A stretch of 39,949 nt of DNA, taken from JAVBMC01 sp031552845 (GTDB lineage: Bacteria > Verrucomicrobiota > Kiritimatiellia > RFP12 > DVOR01). The number at the start of each line of letters is the position of its first letter. Within the stretch, counting starts at the first letter, position 1. Both the position numbers and the translations under genes were made by a program. The notes below the pieces were generated by a model that was given only the letters and a program-made list of their open reading frames with translations, had not been told where the DNA came from and did no database searches. The stretch spans positions 1 through 39,949 of the forward strand of contig JAVBMC010000065.1 in the NCBI GenBank assembly GCA_031552845.1, read 5' to 3'. Below, one piece after another: positions 33,430-39,949 of this stretch.

Positions 33430-34212
33430 ATGGCAACGTGGGATGCGGGGTTGTATTTGAGGTTTGAGCGGGAACGGACGAGGCCGGCGGTGGATTTGGT
33501 GAATGGGGTGGGGGCGGTGTTGCCGAAGCGGATATTGGATGTTGGGTGCGGGCCGGGGAATAGTACGGAGGTGATCTGCGGGCGGTTTCCGGATGCGGAG
33601 GTGCTGGGGGTGGATAGTTCGGCGGAGATGATTGCCGCGGCACGGGCGAGGGCGTGGAGCGGGCGCGTGAGTTTTAGGGAGTTTGATGCGGCGTCGCCGT
33701 TGGCGGGGTTGGGGGTGGAGTTTGACTTGGTGTTTTCGAATGCGTGTATGCAGTGGATCGGGGGACACGAGGAGTTGTTGAGGGATTGGGTGTCGATGTT
33801 GCGTCCGGGTGGGGTGTTGGCGGTGCAAATGCCGATGCAGGGGCGTTCGCCGGTACATCAGGCGTTGAGGGCGTTGGCGCAGGAGCCGCAGTGGCGCGGA
33901 CGGTTTGAGGGGATTGACCGGCTGAATGTGTTGGAGCCGGGGGAGTATTTTGATATCTTTACGCGGCTGGGGATGGAGTTCTCGATTTGGTCGACAACGT
34001 ATTATCAGCGGATGGAGTCGCACGCGGGGATTTTGGAGTGGTATAGCGGAACGGGGTTGAGGCCGTATTTGCAGGCGTTGCTGGAGGAGGAGCGCGAGGG
34101 GTTCGAGGCGGCGTTGTTGGAGCGGATTCGTGAGGCGTTCCCGGTGCAGGCGGATGGTTCGGTGCTGTTTCCTTTTGATCGGCTGTTTATGACGGCAACG
34201 AGAGAGAAGTAG
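33430..34212 (+). CDS. tam: Trans-aconitate 2-methyltransferase-like protein
   Basis: A 260-aa class I SAM-dependent methyltransferase closely resembling Tam, which methylates trans-aconitate formed spontaneously from cis-aconitate. It shows WDAGLYLRFERERTRPAVDL at the N-terminus (WDAGLYLRFE, RTRPAVDL), motif I ILDVGCGPGNSTE (~35-47), VLGVDSSAEMI (~57-67), FDLVFSNACMQWIGGHEELL (in part DLVFSNACMQWIGG) and WYSGTGLRPYL. The length matches E. coli Tam (252 aa). I chose the ATG at 33430, after GGAGGG; the longer frame is a shadow of the small membrane gene. It is strongly G/T-rich in silent positions. The name is by family resemblance and the substrate is not proven. Confidence 0.85.
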   Translation: MATWDAGLYLRFERERTRPAVDLVNGVGAVLPKRILDVGCGPGNSTEVICGRFPDAEVLGVDSSAEMIAAARARAWSGRVSFREFDAASPLAGLGVEFDLVFSNACMQWIGGHEELLRDWVSMLRPGGVLAVQMPMQGRSPVHQALRALAQEPQWRGRFEGIDRLNVLEPGEYFDIFTRLGMEFSIWSTTYYQRMESHAGILEWYSGTGLRPYLQALLEEEREGFEAALLERIREAFPVQADGSVLFPFDRLFMTATREK

Positions 34213-34354
34213 TAAGTAATAGGTGATAGGTAATAAGGGAGAGAGAAGAGGAGAGTCTGATGCGATGGGGGCGTCGGCGGGGTGCAACAGGCATCTTCAT
34301 TGCTCTATCTTGAGAGAGCGAGGTGTGATTGTAAAAGTATGTACGTGATTTGGC
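34213..34354. other. Short intergenic region with heptamer-like repeats
   Basis: Directly after the tam stop, TAAGTAA-TAGGTGA-TAGGTAA-TAAGGGA (34213-34241) forms four degenerate 7-bp units. Farther on, GCTCT-atcttgag-AGAGC (34301-34319) is a weak hairpin. I see no gene. Confidence 0.45.
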
Positions 34355-34383
34355 TTGACGGGGCAGTGAGAAAAGGTTATCCT
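34355..34383 (+). promoter_or_regulatory. Sigma70-type promoter of the first beta-solenoid gene
   Basis: TTGACG at 34355-34360 (preceded by TTGGC), 17-bp spacer, TATCCT at 34378-34383, ~50 bp before the ATG at 34433. Confidence 0.7.
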
Positions 34384-34432
34384 TGTAGAGTTAGGGTTGA
34401 TTCCTTGGCGTAATCATTCGAGAGGGTGGGTT

Positions 34433-35917
34433 ATGAAACAGGTTGTGGCGGTGTTTGCTCTGGTATTGAGCGTGGCGTGTTATGGTGCGGATTGGAAGGC
34501 GGCGGTGGATGGTAATTTGGATGAGGCGGCGGGCTGGAAGCCAGAGGCGGTGCCGGCAGCGACAGAGACACTAAATATTACCTCCGATGGAATGTATGCA
34601 TTGGGGTTGACGGACGACTTTATTGCGCAGCAGCTGGAGGTGAAAAACAATGGCACTCAGTATTTTGACTTGGGCGATAAGACGCTGACGTTAGTGAGTC
34701 ATTTTAGGCTTCAAGGTACGGCAGCAGGTTCATCACGTGTGATGTTAACAGGTGGCACGTTGGTAGCGGCCAACGGACGTATAGGGAGCACTGCATCCGA
34801 TGGAAATATGATGACGGTGTGTGGCCCGGGAACGTTGTTTACAAATAGTAATGAGGTGAGTGTCGGACAATCCACGGCATGGAATGCGTTAGTCGTCACT
34901 AACGGCGGACAAGTTTATGCCAAGGCTAATTTGCCCATTGGTTATCAGGTGCCCGCCGCGGGCGAAGTGTCGGTTGCCTCTAATAATTGGGTTTATGTTG
35001 CAGATGGCGGTTCTTTGTCGATCGGCGGATCTATCCAAATCGGACAGTATGGCGCCAACAATCGCATGACGGTGGATGTTGGCGGAGAGGTTAGAACTGC
35101 ATCGGAACTCAAGTTGGGAAGTAATGCCGGTGCTGACTTCAATGTGCTGATGGTTAATGGCGGTTATGTGACGAATTCAAGTACGGTTGGTGGAGTTAAC
35201 GTTGGGGGCGGAGGTTCGGGGTGCGGAATTATAGTCAGTAACAATGGCGAGATGGTTACTTATACATTGCATGTCGGGGCCACTACATCGAATAATTGGG
35301 TTGAAATTACAGATGGAGGAAGGTATGCATGTTGGACGCCGGGGGTGGCTGGTGTTATAATCGGGCGGCATCCCTCGGCTCACGGTAATCGGGTGCGGGT
35401 TTCAAATGGAGGCACGCTCTTCACTAAGGGGGGGCGTATTCGTCTTGGGCTAAACGGCGGGCAAAATAATGACTTGATTGTTGATAATGGTTCCGTCGTT
35501 ATCGAGAATGAGCAGATCGCTCTTGGAGAAGGAGCTGGCGCGACGGACAATTGGCTGACGATCAAGGGGATAAATAGTCTTGTGGATGCGAATACGGTGG
35601 TGTTTAAAAATAATTCCGGCGTGCGTTTTGTCCTGCCGAATACACCTTATGAAGTGGCACCCATTCAATTGAAGGCGGTGTGGAGTTCTATTTTTGACGC
35701 AACGAGCAAGCTCGAGATTGATGCGCGTGCCCTCTACAAGAAGGGCGGAGGGACGAGGGTGCCATTGATGATGTATGAAGCGGGCAATGTCTCGCTCGCA
35801 CCTTTGGAGGAGAATGTCATTGCGCGGCCTGAGGGCGTTGAAGTTTGGTTCGAGAATAAAACCCTTTATGCCAATATTCCTGCGGCACCTCCACCCACTG
35901 CGGTGTTCTTGAAATAG
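34433..35917 (+). CDS. Secreted beta-solenoid surface protein
   Basis: A 494-aa exported repeat protein. I chose ATG at 34433, giving a clean signal peptide (KQVVAVFALVLSVACYGADW) after GAGAGGGTGGG. The mature chain begins with a WKAAVDGNLDEAAGWKPEAVP-type module (start WKAAVDG...AAGWKPE), which resembles the GNWDDPANW opening of autotransporter-like solenoids. It then runs as repeated strands with the rhythm xxLxVxNGGxVxxxxxIxIG, for example LVVTNGGQVYAKANLPIG, VYVADGGSLSIGGSIQIG and LIVDNGSVVIENEQIALG. This fits a right-handed beta-helix/passenger-like fold without a barrel. It ends with a short hydrophobic tail (PPPTAVFLK). Role unknown: probably surface or secreted adhesin/carbohydrate contact. 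It is followed by a strong terminator. Confidence 0.75.
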   Translation: MKQVVAVFALVLSVACYGADWKAAVDGNLDEAAGWKPEAVPAATETLNITSDGMYALGLTDDFIAQQLEVKNNGTQYFDLGDKTLTLVSHFRLQGTAAGSSRVMLTGGTLVAANGRIGSTASDGNMMTVCGPGTLFTNSNEVSVGQSTAWNALVVTNGGQVYAKANLPIGYQVPAAGEVSVASNNWVYVADGGSLSIGGSIQIGQYGANNRMTVDVGGEVRTASELKLGSNAGADFNVLMVNGGYVTNSSTVGGVNVGGGGSGCGIIVSNNGEMVTYTLHVGATTSNNWVEITDGGRYACWTPGVAGVIIGRHPSAHGNRVRVSNGGTLFTKGGRIRLGLNGGQNNDLIVDNGSVVIENEQIALGEGAGATDNWLTIKGINSLVDANTVVFKNNSGVRFVLPNTPYEVAPIQLKAVWSSIFDATSKLEIDARALYKKGGGTRVPLMMYEAGNVSLAPLEENVIARPEGVEVWFENKTLYANIPAAPPPTAVFLK

Positions 35918-36026
35918 TTGCTGGTAAGCATCGTACAACGTGCGGCGGTTTCCCTACAGTCCCAGTCTACCCTTCGGGAGTCTGGGCGGGTGTCTTGCGG
36001 CGTTAAAAAGATAGGGACGATGGCGG

Positions 36027-36052
36027 AAAAGGGAGGCGCGGCTCCCTTTTTT
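36027..36052 (+). terminator. Rho-independent terminator
   Basis: A perfect 9-bp stem AAAAGGGAG/CTCCCTTTT with a 6-nt loop and a T6 tract, 110 bp after the beta-solenoid gene. The interval 35918-36026 holds only this. Confidence 0.85.
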
Positions 36053-36056
36053 GTGG

Positions 36057-36062
36057 TATAAT
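36057..36062 (+). promoter_or_regulatory. Extended -10 box (TGG-TATAAT) of the DUF2341 paralogue
   Basis: TATAAT at 36057-36062 preceded by TGTGG, the same word as at 32741-32752. The -35 position falls inside the terminator stem and is poor (AGGCGC), so the promoter would rely on the extended -10. The leader is ~30 nt. Confidence 0.55.
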
Positions 36063-36100
36063 GCGGGAAGTTGATCCGGTTGATATTTAGAGGTATATTT

Positions 36101-39100
36101 ATGAAAACACGTGTTGGTCTGGTGGTAGCAAGTATTGCTATGAGTTTAGGTGTAGTTGCAGCACCGTTGGATGTGGCCGCGTACCGGTATAAGATGGATA
36201 TTACGTTTGCGGGGTGCGGCATTGCCGCCAATGCGGATGCGTTGGTGAACTTTCCTGCGGCGGTTATTTTAGATCCTTCGGTGAAGCCGGGGTTTGCCTA
36301 TACGGATTTCTCTTTCCCAGAGAATGCGGCAGACTTGCGCTTTGCGGATGCGAACGGCGAGGAGCTGGCTTATGAAATCGATACGTGGGATACGGCCGGA
36401 CGTTCATTGATTTGGGTGAGGGTGCCTTCGTTGCGCAGCGATACGGTGATTACGGCGTATTGGGGGAGTTCCGATGCGGTGAAGCCTGCCTATACGACCG
36501 ATGGGACCACGTGGTCGGAGGGGTATGTGGCGGTGTGGCATATGAATGAGTCGGGGACGCCGCTGCTTGATTCAACGAAGCGGAATAATTTGAGTAACGC
36601 CTCGACGGCTCAACCCACGTTGGGGGTAACGGATGCGCAATTACAGCTGGGGAAAACGGTGGCTTTCCCAGGTTTAGAGAGTTGGCTTTCGACGATTGGC
36701 AGTCCGTCGTTACCGGCACTGGGATCGTTAACTCTTGAGGCGATGGCTTATGATGTGCCGGGGTCATCGAATACAGTGGGACTGATATCGAAGCGGGTGG
36801 GAAATGGCAATGGTACGTGTTTTTCATTCTTTAAGCTAAACGATGTGATGAACTTGGATCTAAGCGTGGGGACGGCGAATGCTTCTGTGCGCTTTGCGTT
36901 GGAAAAGATGCCTCAGGGTGAGTGGACGCATGTTGCTGCGACGTACGATGGTTCGACTCTTGCTAACGCGGCGAAACGGGTTGTTTTTTATTGTGATGGA
37001 GCCGTCAAGGCAACTCCGGATACAGCAAGCGCCACGTCGTTGACATTACCGGTCACCGCTGCGCCAATCTACGTAGGTATTTTGAATTCGTCTGATAAGC
37101 GAGGTTGGATGGGTAAGATGGATGAGGTCCGCATTTCAAACGTAGCGCGTTCTGCCGCGTGGGTGAATGCCAGCAGCCTGTCGATGAAGTCACCGTCAGC
37201 TTTTGCCACCTATGGCGACGTTCAGACTATCAGCGATGAGGATCCGTTTGTGATTACGCAAGACGCTCAGGTTACACAGCAGGGCGTTACGATTAGTGGA
37301 ACGCTTACTGCGGCAGGGTCTTCGCCTGTGACAGTTTTCGCCTGCTGGGGAACTGCAGATGGCGGGGCTAACCGTAGCGCTTGGGCATATGCCATTGAGC
37401 ATGATAATCCGGTTGCCGGGGTGCCGTTGGCGGATACGTTGCTGTTGGGCACGACCCCGGGGTTGTTCTATGGACAAACGTATTACTACCGTCATTGCGC
37501 GGCCAATCAGTCGGGGGACTTCTGGGCTGTCCGTACCGGTACGTTTAAGACTTTCGGCGAAGCGGTCTTTGGGGCGCCTTCAGCCGAAGCGCGTGCACGC
37601 ACAATAACCTTTAGCGTAGAGTTGAGTTCAGCCGGCGCGGCACCGGTTACGGTGACATGCTTTATGGGGACTTCGCCGGATGCCTTGACCACCGAAGTTG
37701 AAACATGGCCAAATCTTGTTAATCCGCACGTGTTGACTTGTTCCGCAGAGAATGTTCCGCTGGGTTCGACAGTCTACTATGCTTTCCGTGCCGTCAACAC
37801 TATGCCGGATACACATGCGAATGTTTGCACCGTTTGGACGGAAACCACAAGATTCACTTCATCGGGCAATACGCTTTGGACGGGGGCGATTGATACCGAC
37901 TGGTACACCGACGGCAACTGGAACAACGGCACGCCATCGGAGGGCGCACGAGCAGTCTTCTATCAGGATAATGGTACCGTCACCGGGGCACAGGATCTCA
38001 GCATCGGTTCCGCCGTCATGAATACCCAGGGACTCTTTGAGTTCAACACTGGCGGGCGGGCTCTTAATGTTGAAAAGACATTTGATATCGGCAATGCCAC
38101 AGCGGATGGAACCCACGCCGCTCCCGGCGGTTCTCATGTCAAGTTTGTCAATGGTACGCTCAACGTGACAAATCTGAATATCGGTTCATCCAACAATAAC
38201 AGCTTGCGTATTGAGGATGGATCGCTTCTTCGCGTCGGAGCTATTAAAGTAGCGCTGAAGACGGATATTTATACCAATACATTGTCAATCAACAACAGTA
38301 AAGTTTTGAGCAGTTCTATTACGCTGAGTCCTGCCGGAAAAGGTCACTACACATCCCTTGTGCTGACGGACTCGGTTTTGACTAATACAGGTGCGTTCGT
38401 TGCTAGCTCTACTCAATCAACTTACGGCAGGGTGGTGTTAACCCGTTCTCTTTTGAGTAGCGCGGGGACAATCTACGTTGATCAAGGGTGGGGCTGCCGC
38501 TATGCAACATTGTTGGTCAATGATGGTTCCGCGCTCCACGCAACTCAACTCCGGTCGGGTGGGGAGGAGTCAAACGATGCCCAAATCATTGTCAGCAATT
38601 CGGTTGTCACACTGAGCAGTAACCTTGCACTTAATCGTGGCAATGCTCTCGCAGCGAGGCATATCTTTACTTTGGAGCAGGACCCTGGACGCATCGCAAG
38701 CGTCTATGTCGGCGGGGACTTCGAGTTAGGTGGTTCCGGTGGTTCCGGAACCAAGGCTTTCATTAACGGCGGCACTCTCGAAGTTGTCAAGGTTCTTCTT
38801 GTCGGTGGTGGTACCGATGTTGCGCTGAACGTCAGCAATGGTACTGTAAAAGCAGCCGGATTGAACGTTACCGGCGGCATTGGCAAGCGTTTGAGCATTA
38901 CAGGCCATGGCGCATCCATTCAAGCCAAGACCCTCACGGTGAGCGACAACTCCACGCTTGGGTTCAGCATTCCGCCAAACGGCTACGCACAAACGCCTAT
39001 CCATGTGGAGACCACAGCTACGGTTCATGCCAATACGTTGTTTGCCATCACCTCTCCGACTGCGACGCCTGGTAAGGTTACTCTGCTCGAAGCTCCTAAT

Positions 39101-39235
39101 GCTACGCTGCCCATCTTTCCGGACAGTAGTTTCAGCTTTGATATACCCAAGTCCTACAAAGCTGATATATTCCAAGACGGACACTCCGTTGCGGTGCGTA
39201 TCAGCCCTGGCGCAACAATCTTGCTGTTGCAATAA
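36101..39235 (+). CDS. Secreted DUF2341 / LamG / beta-solenoid surface protein
   Basis: A 1044-aa exported protein, paralogue of the one at 5920-9540. ATG at 36101 follows AGAGG and gives a signal peptide (KTRVGLVVASIAMSLGVVAA). DUF2341 (~25-130) has VNFPAAVILDPSVKPGFAY-type sequence (NFPAAVILDP) and LAYEIDTWDTAG. LamG (~135-355) begins YVAVWHMNESG and includes GEWTHVAATYDGS and WMGKMDEVRISNVARS. Two FN3-like modules (~370-575) are followed by a beta-solenoid (~590-1010) that starts LWTGAIDTDWYTDGNWNNG and repeats LNVTNLNIGSS, LLVNDGSALHATQLRSG and LNVSNGTVKAAGLNV. Unlike its paralogue it lacks clear PATR GDN-x-x-GG repeats. It ends S-P-G-A-T-I-L-L-L-Q. Silent positions shift from G/T-rich at the start to C/A-rich at the end. 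Confidence 0.85.
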   Translation: MKTRVGLVVASIAMSLGVVAAPLDVAAYRYKMDITFAGCGIAANADALVNFPAAVILDPSVKPGFAYTDFSFPENAADLRFADANGEELAYEIDTWDTAGRSLIWVRVPSLRSDTVITAYWGSSDAVKPAYTTDGTTWSEGYVAVWHMNESGTPLLDSTKRNNLSNASTAQPTLGVTDAQLQLGKTVAFPGLESWLSTIGSPSLPALGSLTLEAMAYDVPGSSNTVGLISKRVGNGNGTCFSFFKLNDVMNLDLSVGTANASVRFALEKMPQGEWTHVAATYDGSTLANAAKRVVFYCDGAVKATPDTASATSLTLPVTAAPIYVGILNSSDKRGWMGKMDEVRISNVARSAAWVNASSLSMKSPSAFATYGDVQTISDEDPFVITQDAQVTQQGVTISGTLTAAGSSPVTVFACWGTADGGANRSAWAYAIEHDNPVAGVPLADTLLLGTTPGLFYGQTYYYRHCAANQSGDFWAVRTGTFKTFGEAVFGAPSAEARARTITFSVELSSAGAAPVTVTCFMGTSPDALTTEVETWPNLVNPHVLTCSAENVPLGSTVYYAFRAVNTMPDTHANVCTVWTETTRFTSSGNTLWTGAIDTDWYTDGNWNNGTPSEGARAVFYQDNGTVTGAQDLSIGSAVMNTQGLFEFNTGGRALNVEKTFDIGNATADGTHAAPGGSHVKFVNGTLNVTNLNIGSSNNNSLRIEDGSLLRVGAIKVALKTDIYTNTLSINNSKVLSSSITLSPAGKGHYTSLVLTDSVLTNTGAFVASSTQSTYGRVVLTRSLLSSAGTIYVDQGWGCRYATLLVNDGSALHATQLRSGGEESNDAQIIVSNSVVTLSSNLALNRGNALAARHIFTLEQDPGRIASVYVGGDFELGGSGGSGTKAFINGGTLEVVKVLLVGGGTDVALNVSNGTVKAAGLNVTGGIGKRLSITGHGASIQAKTLTVSDNSTLGFSIPPNGYAQTPIHVETTATVHANTLFAITSPTATPGKVTLLEAPNATLPIFPDSSFSFDIPKSYKADIFQDGHSVAVRISPGATILLLQ

Positions 39236-39252
39236 CATCGGCACTCTCTTGC

Positions 39253-39285
39253 GGCCTGTGGAGTTGACTTCCACAGGTCTTTTTT
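39253..39285 (+). terminator. Rho-independent terminator
   Basis: An 8-bp perfect stem CCTGTGGA/TCCACAGG (extendable through a G-T pair), 7-nt loop, followed by TCTTTTTTG. It lies 20 bp after the stop of the DUF2341 paralogue. Confidence 0.88.
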
Positions 39286-39314
39286 GTGTACTCTTGTGGG
39301 TGATTTCCCTCCAC

Positions 39315-39424
39315 GATCACGTTCGTAGTCACACACGATCACGGGCGTGATTGCGGGTGATTACGAACGTGATTGTGCATGGTTACGCCTGTAATCATGC
39401 GCGGTTATACGCGTAATCGTCGAT
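39315..39424. repeat. Tandem array of five 22-bp palindromic units
   Basis: Units start at 39315, 39337, 39359, 39381 and 39403 with an exact 22-bp period (the last unit is shorter or decayed). Each begins with a ~16-bp self-complementary core: GATCACG-tt-CGTAGTC, GATCACG-gg-CGTGATT, GATTACG-aa-CGTGATT, GGTTACG-cc-TGTAATC, GGTTATa-cg-CGTAATC. The core is followed by a 6-bp linker. The central two bases differ in every unit, while the arms keep pairing, several times through G-T wobble. Confidence 0.8.
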
Positions 39425-39520
39425 AGTGTAGCGCGCAAGCGAGTAGGGCGTGCTCTCCGAGTGCGCCGTGTGGGGGTAATGAAGTGTGTGGAAAAAGCTC
39501 ACGCGGAGTCGCGGAGAGAT
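39425..39520. repeat. Fragment related to the MITE-like element
   Basis: Contains GAGTAGGGCGTG...CCGAGTGCGCCG and, further on, AAAAGCTCACGCGGAG-TCGCGGAG, both words of the 4927-5159 element but in changed order and without terminal repeats. It looks like a decayed copy. Confidence 0.5.
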
Positions 39521-39596
39521 GTGAGGAGGATGGGCTGGCGCAATTGTTGTGGTTTTGTGAGGAGCAGGGTGTTTTGAGGTGTTTTTGAGTGGTTGT

Positions 39597-39699
39597 GAGA
39601 GGACATTTGCCCCCGTCTTTGATTTTTTGGGGGTGTTGGATTAGCGGTTTGTGAGGGCTTGAGAGGGGTTTTGCCCCCGTATTTATTGGGTTTTTTGCG
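39597..39699. repeat. Imperfect direct repeat, two copies
   Basis: Copy 1 near 39597-39635 and copy 2 near 39661-39699 share GAGAGG..., TTTGCCCCCGT and a T-rich end ...TTGGG/TTTT. Copy 1 can also form CCCCC...GGGGG. No gene is credible here. A minus-strand open frame across 39405-39878 is low-complexity and lacks any recognisable domain. Confidence 0.45.
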
Positions 39700-39736
39700 T
39701 GTTGCAAAAATAGTTGCTCTTTTTTCTTTTTTCTGT

Positions 39737-39765
39737 TTGACCGAAGGGGGCTGTTTTGATAAACT
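39737..39765 (+). promoter_or_regulatory. Sigma70-type promoter at the window end
   Basis: TTGACC at 39737-39742, 17-bp spacer, TAAACT at 39760-39765. It fits the promoter style of the window and precedes a ~100-nt leader and an ATG at 39871. Confidence 0.55.
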
Positions 39766-39779
39766 ATCGGCCTTTTGCG

Positions 39780-39846
39780 CGACAAACGGTGTGAACCGGA
39801 TGAAGCCGAAACCGCCGAAAGGCGACCGCCCAACGGCGGGTGTTCT
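39780..39846 (+). promoter_or_regulatory. Hairpin-rich 5' leader
   Basis: Three consecutive short hairpins: CGGT-GTGA-ACCG and CGCC-GAAA-GGCG, both with GNRA tetraloops, then CCGCC-CAAC-GGCGG. They lie between the promoter above and the ATG at 39871. They may form a cis-regulatory element, but they match no riboswitch that I can name. Confidence 0.35.
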
Positions 39847-39870
39847 GTGATAAGTGGATTTTCGCTCAAG

Positions 39871-39949
39871 ATGCGCATTCGTCTGGGTTTCGGCCCGGAA
39901 GGGATGCGATACGATAGTAATAAACAGCTTGTGCCGGACAGATTTGATA
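39871..39949 (+). CDS. Start of an unidentified gene, cut by the window edge
   Basis: An open frame beginning MRIRLGFGPEGMRYDSNKQL runs to the end of the window without a stop. It lies ~105 bp downstream of a good promoter and has no convincing Shine-Dalgarno (CTCAAG is directly upstream). Only 26 codons are visible. They carry no recognisable domain or signal peptide. Confidence 0.4.
   Translation, partial: MRIRLGFGPEGMRYDSNKQLVPDRFD

Noticed and set aside
39780..39846. Cyclic-di-GMP-I riboswitch
   Set aside because: A GNRA-capped hairpin is present, but the conserved ACGCAAAGCC-type core and the flanking helices are not.
39405..39878. 157-residue minus-strand frame near the window end
   Set aside because: Low-complexity sequence over repeat remnants and direct repeats. 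It has no domain and runs opposite to a better promoter and leader.

Overview
The window looks like part of a Gram-negative, polysaccharide-degrading bacterium of the PVC superphylum, most like the Kiritimatiellota/Lentisphaerota/Verrucomicrobiota group. Three things point there: large secreted DUF2341/LamG/beta-solenoid proteins with autotransporter-associated strand repeats, secreted glycoside hydrolases, and an LPS/peptidoglycan envelope operon (lpxK, murJ, murG) that also carries an acyl-ACP thioesterase. This is inferred from protein content only. No rRNA or tRNA gene was found to confirm it. The first ~165 bases are nearly pure C and look like a contig-end artefact, so the first gene is cut at its 5' end.

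Layout. 0.2-4.9 kb (+): the end of a spermidine-synthase-like membrane methyltransferase and a 1218-aa secreted clan GH-A-like hydrolase. 4.9-5.9 kb: a MITE-like element, a tandem-repeat array and a promoter. 5.9-13.3 kb (+): a three-gene run of a DUF2341/LamG/PATR surface protein, an SGNH-GH16 fusion and a GH26 enzyme overlapping it by 4 bp. 13.3-14.7 kb: a repeat array, a duplicated ExbD-like protein and a second MITE-like copy in the opposite orientation. 14.8-17.7 kb (+): a NodB-like deacetylase and a GH74-like repeat protein. 17.8-18.8 kb (+): a duplicated DUF4288-like protein. 29.4-18.8 kb (-): one long, tightly packed operon reading lpxK, murJ, murG, acyl-ACP thioesterase, PhnP-like hydrolase, a secreted unknown, pncC, a MATE-like transporter, rsmE and a secreted unknown. 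30.8-29.5 kb (-): a LarA-like protein. 32.0-31.2 kb (-): a secreted two-repeat protein. 32.2-32.6 kb: a gene-free stretch that folds on paper into a nested multi-helix RNA with a terminator-like hairpin. 32.7-34.2 kb (+): two small membrane proteins and a trans-aconitate methyltransferase-like protein. 34.4-39.2 kb (+): two secreted beta-solenoid proteins, the second a paralogue of the 5.9-kb protein. 39.2-39.9 kb: a terminator, an exact 22-bp palindromic tandem array, repeat remnants, a promoter with a hairpin-rich leader, and a gene that starts at the window edge.

How the genes fit together. The secreted SGNH-GH16, GH26, GH-A-like, GH74-like and deacetylase proteins suggest hemicellulose or beta-glucan/mannan breakdown. 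The beta-solenoid proteins are probably surface or adhesive partners. The minus-strand operon builds the envelope. Nearly every transcription unit start carries a readable sigma70-type promoter with a 16-17 bp spacer, often with GGC directly before the -35 box. The least explained items are the candidate structured RNA at 32.3-32.6 kb, the inverted MITE-like pair flanking the 5-14 kb block, and the arrays of ~22-bp palindromic units.
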